From Legionella_C sp963803545 (lineage in GTDB: Bacteria > Pseudomonadota > Gammaproteobacteria > Legionellales > Legionellaceae), in NCBI GenBank assembly GCA_963803545.1, contig CAWDMX010000004.1:682001-746000 (forward strand): a DNA stretch of 64,000 nt, given 5' to 3'. The position numbers were made by a program, and so were the translations under genes. The notes under the pieces are model-generated. The model worked only from the letters and a program-made list of their open reading frames with translations, searched no databases and was not told the DNA's origin. Shown in pieces: positions 24,839 to 32,980 of the stretch; position 1 is the first letter of the stretch; each line of letters begins with the position of its first letter.

Positions 24839-26413
24839 CTAAAAGGAATCCGCACGCGCAAGGTTCCAATCTTGTTCAAAAGCCGCGGGTATTAAGTCGC
24901 TTAGTAAAGCCCCAGGTTTTAAGTAGGTGTAAAGCTGTGCGTACGTTGACGCTTTTTGATTTGCAATACGATGCCAAATCATATCCGGAGTAAGTTTATC
25001 AGGATGCTCCACCCCAATAGCTCCCACTAATTGCAGAAAGCTGTTTATCGTTTGCTCATGATAATTTTTTACATGGCCGGCTTTAGTATCAATATCAATC
25101 GCTTGTGCTCTAGCGGCGTTTTGTGTAGTAATTCCGGTTGGGCAATTGCCCGTATGGCAGCGCATCGCCTGAATACATCCTATCGCAAACATCATCGGCC
25201 GAGCCACATTGCATAAATCAGCTCCTAGAGCAATTTTATGCACCATATCAAATCCGTTAACAATTTTTCCGCTTACCATAATTTTAATACGTTCACGCAA
25301 ATTGCATCCTACAAGACTCGAATGCACAAAAGGGATGGCTTCATCCAGAGCTAAGCCAACGTAATCCGAAAGCTCACTAGGCGCCGCACCCGTTCCCCCT
25401 TCAGCCCCATCAATGGTAATAAAATCAGGAAGAATACCCGTTTCTACCATCGCCTTACAAATTCCCAAAAAATCAGATCGCTGACCAATACACAATTTAA
25501 ACCCCACCGGCTTGCCATTACATAATTTCCTAAGGCGCGCTACAAAAGCTAACAGTCCTTTGGGTGTGTTAAATTCGGGATGCATGGCTGGTGAGTGGCA
25601 ATCCTTTCCTTCGGGAATTCCACGATACTTAGCTATTTCTTTGGTTACTTTTGAACCAAGAAGAAGACCTCCATCGCTAGGCTTCGCTCCCTGAGACAAT
25701 TTAATAGCTATCATTTTAATAGAGTGATGATTTGCTTTTTCACGAAAGACGTCGTCGTCAAAACGCCCTTCTTGAGTGCGACATCCAAAATAGGCGGAGG
25801 CAATTTCCCACACTACGTCAGCACCGTAATGCAAATGATATTCGGTAAGCCCACCTTCCCCGGTATCTTGAGAAAAATTTCCAAGCTTTGCCCCTTTATT
25901 CATTGCAAGTACAGCCCGTGAACTAAGAGCGCCAAAGCTCATTGCAGAAATGTTAAGTCGGGAGCTGGTGTAAGGCTGCGTACAGTCAGGACCGCCAATT
26001 ACTGTTCGAGAAGCGTGTTGTGGAACGTCTTTCACACTCATTGAATGCAAAACAAAATTATAGCCTTCTTTTTTTATATCATTTTCAGTGCCAAAAGGAT
26101 GAGTTCCACTGTAACCTTTCGCTCTTTTTTTTATTAAATCACGTTGTTCGCGATTATACGGCCGGCCACTATTATCGTCTTCAAGAAAATATTGGCGTAT
26201 TTCTGGACTAATAAATTCCATTAGATACCGAATATGACCAATTACAGGATAATTAAAAAGTACATTATTTTGAGAAAAAGTATCTTTTACTCCAATACAA
26301 AACAGAGGAATAAAAATAATAAACAAATAAAGAGTAGCAGGCCATGCAATTGAAAGCAGAGTTAGAATCACTAATAAAAATATCGATATAAAATAAAATG
26401 TTTTCTGCCACAT
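24839..26413 (-). CDS. FMN-binding glutamate-synthase-family protein, membrane-anchored
   Basis: A 524-residue protein with two N-terminal hydrophobic helices (residues 5-45) followed by the FMN and 3Fe-4S core of the glutamate-synthase large subunit. Seen are SAMSFGALSSRAVLAM, DGAEGGTGAAPSELSDYVG near residue 340, and the cluster motif CIQAMRCHTGNCPTG near residue 425. There is no glutaminase domain, so it is not a complete GOGAT. Stand-alone proteins of this class are common and uncharacterised. It lies 34 bases upstream of poxB and may be its operon partner. Confidence 0.88.
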   Translation of the reverse strand: MWQKTFYFISIFLLVILTLLSIAWPATLYLFIIFIPLFCIGVKDTFSQNNVLFNYPVIGHIRYLMEFISPEIRQYFLEDDNSGRPYNREQRDLIKKRAKGYSGTHPFGTENDIKKEGYNFVLHSMSVKDVPQHASRTVIGGPDCTQPYTSSRLNISAMSFGALSSRAVLAMNKGAKLGNFSQDTGEGGLTEYHLHYGADVVWEIASAYFGCRTQEGRFDDDVFREKANHHSIKMIAIKLSQGAKPSDGGLLLGSKVTKEIAKYRGIPEGKDCHSPAMHPEFNTPKGLLAFVARLRKLCNGKPVGFKLCIGQRSDFLGICKAMVETGILPDFITIDGAEGGTGAAPSELSDYVGLALDEAIPFVHSSLVGCNLRERIKIMVSGKIVNGFDMVHKIALGADLCNVARPMMFAIGCIQAMRCHTGNCPTGITTQNAARAQAIDIDTKAGHVKNYHEQTINSFLQLVGAIGVEHPDKLTPDMIWHRIANQKASTYAQLYTYLKPGALLSDLIPAAFEQDWNLARADSF

Positions 26414-26515
26414 AATAATCTAATCCCTTAGTAAAGCTAATATTTTTGTCCCTATAAAATATACGCATTTTTTACAGGTTATGAAACTACAGTATAGCCT
26501 TGTTTTAAATAATTA

Positions 26516-27663
26516 CTCATGTTACGCACCACTACTTGCAGTTTGAATAAAAAGCATTAAAATTCTGCCCATAATTTAGGGAGGGAATAAAATGGATATG
26601 CTTGATATTTATAGTGATTATTTGATTTTCCAAAACAAATATGCGACAGCTACAGGGTTATCTGATTTGGTTGATGGAGCATTTGCTCATGACAAGGTCA
26701 CACGATTTCTTCGCTTGAAAGATTATGATTCAAAATCACTGTGGGGTTATGTAAAAAAGCCGGTGAGAACTCAAGAGACATCGTGCGGTGTATTGATACT
26801 TGATGATTCCATTGAAGAGAAGCCATACACGGATGAGAATGAAATTAATTGCTGGCATTACTCCCACGCTAAGGGAACGGTTCTCAAAGGGATAAACATC
26901 CTATCGTGCATGATTCGCTATGATGATTTCAGTGTACCAATAGGGTATGAGGTTATCAAAAAAGATATTAGTTATTGTAATATAAAAACCCGGAAAACCA
27001 GAAGAAAGTCATCAATGACCAAAAACCAATTATTCCAACAGCTGATTACTCAGGCCATTACCAACAAAGTGATGTTTGATTATGTATTAGCGGATAATTG
27101 GTTTGGCTCGAAGGCCAATATGGTTCACATCCATAAAGACCTTCACAAATCGTTTATCATTGGGGTTAAGTCTAATCGTACATTAGCTTTATCTGAAAAC
27201 GATGCCAAAAACGGACGGTATCTACAAGTAAAAACAATAGAGCTTGAAGAGAATGTAGCCCACACAGTCTGGCTTAAAGGCCTAGACTTCCCAGTGAGGC
27301 TCCTGAAAAAAGTATTCAAAAACGAAAACGGTTCAACAGGAATTCTCTATCTTGTTTCTAATGACATACACAGTAGTGCCGAACGTCTTTATGAAGTGTA
27401 CCAGAAACGGTGGCGGATTGAAGAGTATCACAAATCAATAAAACAAAATGCAAGCCTTACAAAATCACCTACGCGCACCGTCAAAACTCAGTGCAATCAT
27501 ATTTATGCCTCTATAATTGCTTATTGCAAGCTGGAAATGTTGAAGATAAAAACTCAATTAAATCACTTTGCCATTAAGTATAAATTAATCGTAAGAGCGA
27601 ACCAGATTGCATGGCAGGAGCTTAAAAATATGACCAGCTAATTTTCAGTGTGCGTAACATGAG
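26516..27663 (+). mobile_element. IS element, copy 1 (IS4 superfamily, 1148 bp)
   Basis: The element is bounded by the 14-bp inverted repeats CTCATGTTACGCAC (26516-26529) and GTGCGTAACATGAG (27650-27663). It is flanked by the direct repeat ATAATTA on both sides (26509-26515 and 27664-27670), a likely 7-bp target duplication. It carries one transposase gene. A second copy of equal length lies inverted at 31186-32333 and differs by about two bases in the coding sequence. It sits between two genes and interrupts nothing visible. Confidence 0.92.
26592..27641 (+). CDS. IS4-superfamily DDE transposase (copy 1)
   Basis: A 349-residue DDE transposase. The catalytic aspartates are probably in LILDDSIEEKPYTDENE and VLADNWFGSK, and the Glu lies in YQKRWRIEEYHKSIK, an exact Y-(2)-R-(3)-E-(6)-K signature of the IS4 superfamily. 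The ATG follows GGGAGGGAATAAA. The frame is intact and the ends are intact, so this copy may be active. It differs from the other copy at two residues (KKDISYCN here, KKDITYCD there). Confidence 0.93.
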   Translation: MDMLDIYSDYLIFQNKYATATGLSDLVDGAFAHDKVTRFLRLKDYDSKSLWGYVKKPVRTQETSCGVLILDDSIEEKPYTDENEINCWHYSHAKGTVLKGINILSCMIRYDDFSVPIGYEVIKKDISYCNIKTRKTRRKSSMTKNQLFQQLITQAITNKVMFDYVLADNWFGSKANMVHIHKDLHKSFIIGVKSNRTLALSENDAKNGRYLQVKTIELEENVAHTVWLKGLDFPVRLLKKVFKNENGSTGILYLVSNDIHSSAERLYEVYQKRWRIEEYHKSIKQNASLTKSPTRTVKTQCNHIYASIIAYCKLEMLKIKTQLNHFAIKYKLIVRANQIAWQELKNMTS

Positions 27664-27795
27664 ATAATTATTGTTGTAATAATTCCCGCCCAAACCTTTT
27701 TTAAAAATAGTTTTTATTTCAGTAAGATAATTTAGTATTCCATTACGCTTTGTTCTATAAGATGTTGTTTTATATTAACCTATTTGGTAATAAAG

Positions 27796-28251
27796 ATGAG
27801 TTACTTTGCTTCTGTTAATTTTCGACGTTACGAAGAGTCTATCAATACTTTTTTTTCGTCACAAAAGCGCTGCCACGATGCCTTTAAACGCCGAAAGATT
27901 GACGCGCTACGTACTCAAAGTAAAATTTTAATCGAAGCTTACATAAATTCACGAACAGGGATGGTGAGTCGTTATATAACGGCTTTATTTAGAAACCAAT
28001 CAATCACGCAGGCAAAAATAAGCATGGCAAATCAATTGCTTATTTTATTTAATAAACCTAAACTCAATCCAACCCATTGCTTAAAGCGTATCGTTTTCTT
28101 TTTACATGAAGACGCGCTTATAAATCATTCAAAAAAGAGCAGTTTTGCTCAGGTGCTGCGTGAGATACACCGCAAGGTCAACCAAATAAAAGCGCTGTTG
28201 CCCACAACAGCTAAACCCATTAAAAAAAGAAACACCAACATTGAACTTTAA
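27796..28251 (+). CDS. Hypothetical basic protein, 151 aa
   Basis: I do not recognise this protein. It begins MSYFASVNFRRYEESINTF; an in-frame TTG four codons earlier is less likely. The product is strongly basic, mostly helical and ends in KPIKKRNTNIEL. There is no signal peptide and no transmembrane helix. It stands alone downstream of the IS copy and converges on the thioredoxin gene. The basic, helical character would allow nucleic-acid binding, but no motif supports it. Confidence 0.55.
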   Translation: MSYFASVNFRRYEESINTFFSSQKRCHDAFKRRKIDALRTQSKILIEAYINSRTGMVSRYITALFRNQSITQAKISMANQLLILFNKPKLNPTHCLKRIVFFLHEDALINHSKKSSFAQVLREIHRKVNQIKALLPTTAKPIKKRNTNIEL

Positions 28252-28277
28252 ATTCTTAAGGGATTTTGAGATGCAGT

Positions 28278-28299
28278 TACAACCAAAATTTTAGTTGTA
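28278..28299. terminator. Palindrome between convergent genes
   Basis: TACAAC, AAAATTTT and GTTGTA form a near-perfect 22-base palindrome between the 151-aa gene and the convergent thioredoxin gene. There is no clear U-tract, so its role as a shared terminator is only suggested by position. Confidence 0.3.
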
Positions 28300-28300
28300 C

Positions 28301-28645
28301 CTAATTAATTGATCCGTTTTTGATATCGGCTTTTAAGGCTTGGTCTATTAGCTCTCTAAATGCGGCCCCCGGCATATTCCCAGATTCTGAAAAAATTATT
28401 ACGCCTGCTTTAAAAATAAGAAGGTGCGGAATAGATTTTATGTGCAGTAAATCCGCGTGCTCTTGGTAGTCCTCAATATTAATTTGCGCGAAAGCCAGCG
28501 ATTCATACTGGGAAGCTATTTCAGTAAAAATTCGGGAGAATTGTTTGCAAGGAACACACCAATCCGCCCAAAAATCCACCAGAACAATTTCATAATTTTT
28601 TACAATGTTTTCCAGCTCTACCAAATTAGTATGCTTATAAAGCAT
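28301..28645 (-). CDS. Thioredoxin-family protein
   Basis: A 114-residue thioredoxin fold without signal peptide. The active site reads FWADWCVPCKQF (WCVPC rather than WCGPC) near residue 30, with the cis-proline region KSIPHLLIF near residue 75. The start ATG at 28645 has AAGGA 7 bases upstream. It begins 2 bases after adk ends, so both are co-transcribed. It probably reduces cytoplasmic disulfides, and the altered dipeptide would shift its redox potential. Confidence 0.88.
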   Translation of the reverse strand: MLYKHTNLVELENIVKNYEIVLVDFWADWCVPCKQFSRIFTEIASQYESLAFAQINIEDYQEHADLLHIKSIPHLLIFKAGVIIFSESGNMPGAAFRELIDQALKADIKNGSIN

Positions 28646-28647
28646 AA

Positions 28648-29325
28648 TCAAATCCTTTTAGTGATTAACTGTATTATTTGTTGAAAAATGGTATCCACAT
28701 CCGCTGTTCCGTCTACGCAGTTGAAGCAGGTAGTGTCCGGTGAATTAGCAGCTAATGATTTATAAAAACTAATAACTGGTTGCGTTTGTTTGTGATAAAT
28801 TTCAAGACGCTTGATTATCGTTTCTTTTTTATCATCATCTCGCTGGAGCAGAGGTTCACCGGATACATCATCAATGCCTTGCACGCGTGGGGGATTATAA
28901 ATTTCATGATAAATTCTGCCGGAGGCCGGATGCAGCCATCTACCACTAATTCGTTTGATTATTTCATTATCAGGAACGGCAATTTCAACAATATGATCAA
29001 GCGGTACTTTTGCTGCCTGCAAAGCTTCAGCTTGCGGTATAGTTCGTGGAAATCCATCAAATAAAAACCCATTTTGACAGTCCGATTTTTTAAGGCGATC
29101 TTTAACTAAGCCAATAATAATTGCATCAGAAACCAGTTTTCCTGAATCCATTATTGTCTTAGCATCTTGTCCCAACTGCGTTCCCTCTTTAATAGCAGCA
29201 CGCAACATATCACCAGTAGATATTTGTGGTATTGCGAAATACGCGATTATCTTTTGCGCTTGGGTGCCTTTTCCGGCTCCAGGACCACCTAATAACATTA
29301 AGCGCAAAGGCTTTGATAGAGACAT
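28648..29325 (-). CDS. adk: Adenylate kinase
   Basis: A 225-residue adenylate kinase (ATP + AMP to 2 ADP), essential for nucleotide balance. Visible motifs are the P-loop GGPGAGKGTQA near residues 13-23, STGDMLR near 37, and FDGFPRTIPQA near 88. The LID region has GRWLHPASGRIYH without the zinc-binding cysteines, as usual for Gram-negatives. The start is the ATG at 29325, with TAGGAG upstream. It is bracketed, with its neighbours, by the two inverted IS copies. Confidence 0.96.
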   Translation of the reverse strand: MSLSKPLRLMLLGGPGAGKGTQAQKIIAYFAIPQISTGDMLRAAIKEGTQLGQDAKTIMDSGKLVSDAIIIGLVKDRLKKSDCQNGFLFDGFPRTIPQAEALQAAKVPLDHIVEIAVPDNEIIKRISGRWLHPASGRIYHEIYNPPRVQGIDDVSGEPLLQRDDDKKETIIKRLEIYHKQTQPVISFYKSLAANSPDTTCFNCVDGTADVDTIFQQIIQLITKRI

Positions 29326-29355
29326 TAGCACACTCCTAAATATAATTTATACCCG

Positions 29356-29925
29356 CTAACTTAAATCGCAGCGCGCAAGTTGCGCTTGGTACAAAGCAGC
29401 TCGAGCTTTCACTTTTTTTGCCACCTGAATCAACCAAGGTTTCTGTAAATAAGTTTGACGTTGATAACCACCAATCCCCTCATGATAGGCTAAATAAAGC
29501 GCGTAGGGATCAGTGCGGGGAATACCGGCCCGCTTAAAGGCCTGATTGGCGTACCAACCAATAAAATCAACCCCATCCGCAAAGTTGGTGCGTGATGATA
29601 AAAAACTACCCTGGGCTTTACGATAGTCTTGCCATGTTGATTTTAAGGCTTGCGTATATCCGTAAGCATTGGAAGGTCTTTTCCAAGGGATTACCCAAAA
29701 TAATTTCGTGCGCGGAGGTCGAGCGCTTCCATTGAACTTAGATTCTTGATGAATTACAGCCATCTGTACAGGAATAGGTACGAGCCAACGGCTTTCAACG
29801 CTTTTTGAGTCGTAATACCAACGTGGATACTGCTTAAAAACCGTGCATATATTATTAACATCACGAGGTGGTTTACTAATGCACCCGCATAAGGCTAAAA
29901 GTATAACCAAAAAAAATACACGCAT
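29356..29925 (-). CDS. Lipoprotein with transglycosylase SLT domain
   Basis: A 189-residue protein with a lipoprotein signal peptide (MRVFFLVILLALCGC, lipid-modified Cys15). The SLT-type lytic transglycosylase fold is seen in VIHQESKFNGSARP, with the catalytic Glu in HQES, then AYGYTQALKSTW and YLAYHEGIGGYQR. It would cut peptidoglycan glycan strands from the inner face of the outer membrane. It lies 30 bases upstream of adk on the same strand and may start that operon. Confidence 0.9.
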   Translation of the reverse strand: MRVFFLVILLALCGCISKPPRDVNNICTVFKQYPRWYYDSKSVESRWLVPIPVQMAVIHQESKFNGSARPPRTKLFWVIPWKRPSNAYGYTQALKSTWQDYRKAQGSFLSSRTNFADGVDFIGWYANQAFKRAGIPRTDPYALYLAYHEGIGGYQRQTYLQKPWLIQVAKKVKARAALYQAQLARCDLS

Positions 29926-30410
29926 GAAATTCTATTTTCAATAAATGACGTATATTAATAGCAAAAAAGCGGTGGTAAAACAATTTTTTTTTATCTGAAT
30001 TGACTTTTAGTCGCATAAATCCTTAGAAAAAAATCAAAACAGTCCTACCCATCTCATGGCCAACTTTTGGTTGCAGTGATCACAAGTAAGGTTTTAAAGC
30101 TCTCTATATATGACTCCTCAGAGTGTTTATCGAGAAACCCATCCATAAACAAAACTGACTTTAAAAAATACTAAATCATCAATGAAGTTATCAAAAAACT
30201 ATGCCATGAGAGCCATGTCTTTACAATCGATGCGACGGTTGGATATTTAAACCGACAAGAATGGACGGCTAAGAACTTTTCCTTACGGATATGGCAAAAG
30301 AAACCAACTCGAAATCTATTTTCTCAATTTTAATTTGCTTTAAGGAAAGCAGAATATTAGTATTCGTCCCTACACAAAAATTGGCATCATTAATAATTAA
30401 ATGAGTAATT
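29926..30410. other. Long intergenic region with a possible gene relic
   Basis: About 485 bases without an intact gene. On the plus strand a 50-codon open stretch from about 30177 to 30330 reads IINEVIKKLCHESHVF and continues to a stop after NLFSQF. It has no start codon or ribosome-binding site and may be the decayed end of a lost gene. Family unknown. The rest is AT-rich and must hold promoters for the divergent lipoprotein and exonuclease genes. Confidence 0.35.
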
Positions 30411-31181
30411 ATGGCTATTTTAGTATTTGATATTGAAACAGTTCCAGATATTGAGTCCGGAAAAAAATTGTACGAGTTGCATGGCTTATCGGATACTGAC
30501 GTTGCCAAGGCTATGTTTGCAAAGCGATTCGCAAAAGTAGGCAATGATTTTTTACCCCATTACTTACAAAAAATTGCAGCTATATCGTTGGTTCTTGAAC
30601 AAAACAATAGCGTCGAAACATGGTCTTTAGGCGATGCTCAAGCGGATGAGAAAGAACTTATAACCCGATTTTTTGCGGGTATTGATAAATACACCCCGAC
30701 TTTGGTCTCATGGAACGGTAGCGGTTTTGACTTACCCGTTCTGCATTTTCGTGCCCTTTTTCATGGTGTGTGCGCCCCCACCTATTGGGAAACCGGTGAA
30801 AATCACTCCCCTTTTCGTTGGAATAACTACTTAAACCGATTTCATTACCGCCATCTTGATTTAATGGATATTCTAGCCTCCTATCAAAACAAAGCTTTTG
30901 CACCCTTGGATGAGTTAGCAACCATGCTAGGATTTCCTGGGAAAATGGGAATGAGTGGAGACAAGGTATGGGGTGCTTTCCAACAAGGAAAAATACAGGA
31001 AATTAGAGACTATTGCGAAACCGACGTTTTAAATACCTACTGTGTTTTTTTACGCTTTGAATTAATGCGTGGAGCCCTCACGAATAATGAGGTACAAACA
31101 AAGTTTCAAATCCTTAAAGAATATTTGTGCAATGAAACGCAACGTCCACACTTGCAAAGTTTTTTAAGCAAATTGGGTTAA
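30411..31181 (+). CDS. PolB-like DEDDy 3'-5' exonuclease
   Basis: A 256-residue stand-alone exonuclease related to the proofreading domain of DNA polymerase B. The DEDDy motifs are visible: Exo I with VFDIETVPD at residues 5-13, Exo II with SWNGSGFDLP near residue 100, and Exo III with DYCETDVLNTY near residue 200 (Tyr-x3-Asp). It should remove nucleotides from DNA 3' ends using two metal ions. It ends 4 bases before IS copy 2 and is itself intact. Confidence 0.9.
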   Translation: MAILVFDIETVPDIESGKKLYELHGLSDTDVAKAMFAKRFAKVGNDFLPHYLQKIAAISLVLEQNNSVETWSLGDAQADEKELITRFFAGIDKYTPTLVSWNGSGFDLPVLHFRALFHGVCAPTYWETGENHSPFRWNNYLNRFHYRHLDLMDILASYQNKAFAPLDELATMLGFPGKMGMSGDKVWGAFQQGKIQEIRDYCETDVLNTYCVFLRFELMRGALTNNEVQTKFQILKEYLCNETQRPHLQSFLSKLG

Positions 31182-31185
31182 ATTA

Positions 31186-32333
31186 CTCATGTTACGCACA
31201 CTGAAAATTAGCTGGTCATATTTTTAAGCTCCTGCCATGCAATCTGGTTCGCTCTTACGATTAATTTATACTTAATGGCAAAGTGATTTAATTGAGTTTT
31301 TATCTTCAACATTTCCAGCTTGCAATAAGCAATTATAGAGGCATAAATATGATTGCACTGAGTTTTGACGGTGCGCGTAGGTGATTTTGTAAGGCTTGCA
31401 TTTTGTTTTATTGATTTGTGATACTCTTCAATCCGCCACCGTTTCTGGTACACTTCATAAAGACGTTCGGCACTACTGTGTATGTCATTAGAAACAAGAT
31501 AGAGAATTCCTGTTGAACCGTTTTCGTTTTTGAATACTTTTTTCAGGAGCCTCACTGGGAAGTCTAGGCCTTTAAGCCAGACTGTGTGGGCTACATTCTC
31601 TTCAAGCTCTATTGTTTTTACTTGTAGATACCGTCCGTTTTTGGCATCGTTTTCAGATAAAGCTAATGTACGATTAGACTTAACCCCAATGATAAACGAT
31701 TTGTGAAGGTCTTTATGGATGTGAACCATATTGGCCTTCGAGCCAAACCAATTATCCGCTAATACATAATCAAACATCACTTTGTTGGTAATGGCCTGAG
31801 TAATCAGCTGTTGGAATAATTGGTTTTTGGTCATTGATGACTTTCTTCTGGTTTTCCGGGTTTTTATATCACAATAAGTAATATCTTTTTTGATAACCTC
31901 ATACCCTATTGGTACACTGAAATCATCATAGCGAATCATGCACGACAGGATGTTTATCCCTTTGAGAACCGTTCCTTTAGCGTGGGAGTAATGCCAGCAA
32001 TTAATTTCATTCTCATCCGTGTATGGCTTCTCTTCAATGGAATCATCAAGTATCAATACACCGCACGATGTCTCTTGAGTTCTCACCGGCTTTTTTACAT
32101 AACCCCACAGTGATTTTGAATCATAATCTTTCAAGCGAAGAAATCGTGTGACCTTGTCATGAGCAAATGCTCCATCAACCAAATCAGATAACCCTGTAGC
32201 TGTCGCATATTTGTTTTGGAAAATCAAATAATCACTATAAATATCAAGCATATCCATTTTATTCCCTCCCTAAATTATGGGCAGAATTTTAATGCTTTTT
32301 ATTCAAACTGCAAGTAGTGGTGCGTAACATGAG
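31186..32333 (-). mobile_element. IS element, copy 2 (IS4 superfamily, inverted)
   Basis: The same 1148-bp element as copy 1, in opposite orientation, with the same 14-bp terminal inverted repeats at 31186-31199 and 32320-32333. The flanks are AATTA on the left and TTACGG on the right, with no 7-bp target duplication. The missing duplication and the headless copper-ATPase gene on its right suggest that this copy took part in a deletion. Confidence 0.92.
31208..32257 (-). CDS. IS4-superfamily DDE transposase (copy 2)
   Basis: A 349-residue transposase nearly identical to that at 26592-27641, with the same Y-(2)-R-(3)-E-(6)-K motif and intact frame. The only differences seen are Ser to Thr and Asn to Asp in KKDITYCDIKTRK. 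Near identity implies recent duplication within this genome. Confidence 0.93.
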   Translation of the reverse strand: MDMLDIYSDYLIFQNKYATATGLSDLVDGAFAHDKVTRFLRLKDYDSKSLWGYVKKPVRTQETSCGVLILDDSIEEKPYTDENEINCWHYSHAKGTVLKGINILSCMIRYDDFSVPIGYEVIKKDITYCDIKTRKTRRKSSMTKNQLFQQLITQAITNKVMFDYVLADNWFGSKANMVHIHKDLHKSFIIGVKSNRTLALSENDAKNGRYLQVKTIELEENVAHTVWLKGLDFPVRLLKKVFKNENGSTGILYLVSNDIHSSAERLYEVYQKRWRIEEYHKSIKQNASLTKSPTRTVKTQCNHIYASIIAYCKLEMLKIKTQLNHFAIKYKLIVRANQIAWQELKNMTS

Positions 32334-32744
32334 TTACGGAATAAAGGTTTCGTGGTTGCAATGGCGGGGGATGGGGTAAACGATGCGCCAGCTCTTGCAG
32401 AGGCAGATATTGGTATTGCTATGGGAACCGGAACCGATGTTGCTATTGAAAGCGCTGGTATCACCTTATTGCATGGTGATTTACAAGGAATTCGTAAGGC
32501 GCATTATTTATCTACGGCGACGATGAGAAATATTCGCCAAAACTTATTTTTTGCATTTATCTATAATAGTCTAGGCCTACCATTAGCGGCAGGTTTGCTG
32601 TATCCCATGACTGGATGGCTACTAAGCCCTATTATTGCAGCAGCGGCAATGTCATTGAGCTCTGTTTCAGTGATTGTTAATGCGCTACGTTTGCGCGGAC
32701 TGAATCTTAAAAGTTTAGCGCAAAAATCGGATAGTGATTTGTGA
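32334..32744 (+). pseudogene. copA: C-terminal remnant of a copper-translocating P1B-type ATPase
   Basis: The reading frame runs straight out of the IS end (LRNKGFVVAMAGDGVNDAPAL) and continues 137 codons. GDGVNDAPAL is the hinge motif of P-type ATPases, followed by GIAMGTGTDVAIESAG and the last two transmembrane helices with NIRQNLFFAFIYNSLGLPLAAG, as in copper exporters of the CopA type. The N-terminal metal-binding domains, the CPC membrane helices and the DKTG phosphorylation site are all gone, so it cannot pump copper. Loss is best explained by an IS-mediated deletion. It lies upstream of the copper oxidase fusion, which suggests an original copper operon. Confidence 0.9.
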
Positions 32745-32980
32745 GACTAAATGTGTCTAGGTTTTTGTCATTATTATAAAAAGGACTAAAATCCAGTGTA
32801 TCGTCTATGTTTTTTTCGGTGCTATCTTCAAACTACGGTACGACGGACTCACGAAGAGGAATAAGCCATTACCTTTTGCGTTAAAATTTATAATTAATAA
32901 GGCTTAACATACAGGTGAGTATAATTATAAAATGCACGAAATCACTTTTACTCAGACCATATTTGAAAGGATTTGACTGC

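Noticed and set aside
30269..30544. 91-codon minus-strand frame over the exonuclease start
   Set aside because: It overlaps the conserved Exo I motif coding region of the exonuclease on the other strand and shows no features of its own.
26516..32333. Composite transposon carrying adk and neighbours
   Set aside because: The genes between the two IS copies are core housekeeping genes, and copy 1 has its own target duplication, so the copies probably arrived separately.
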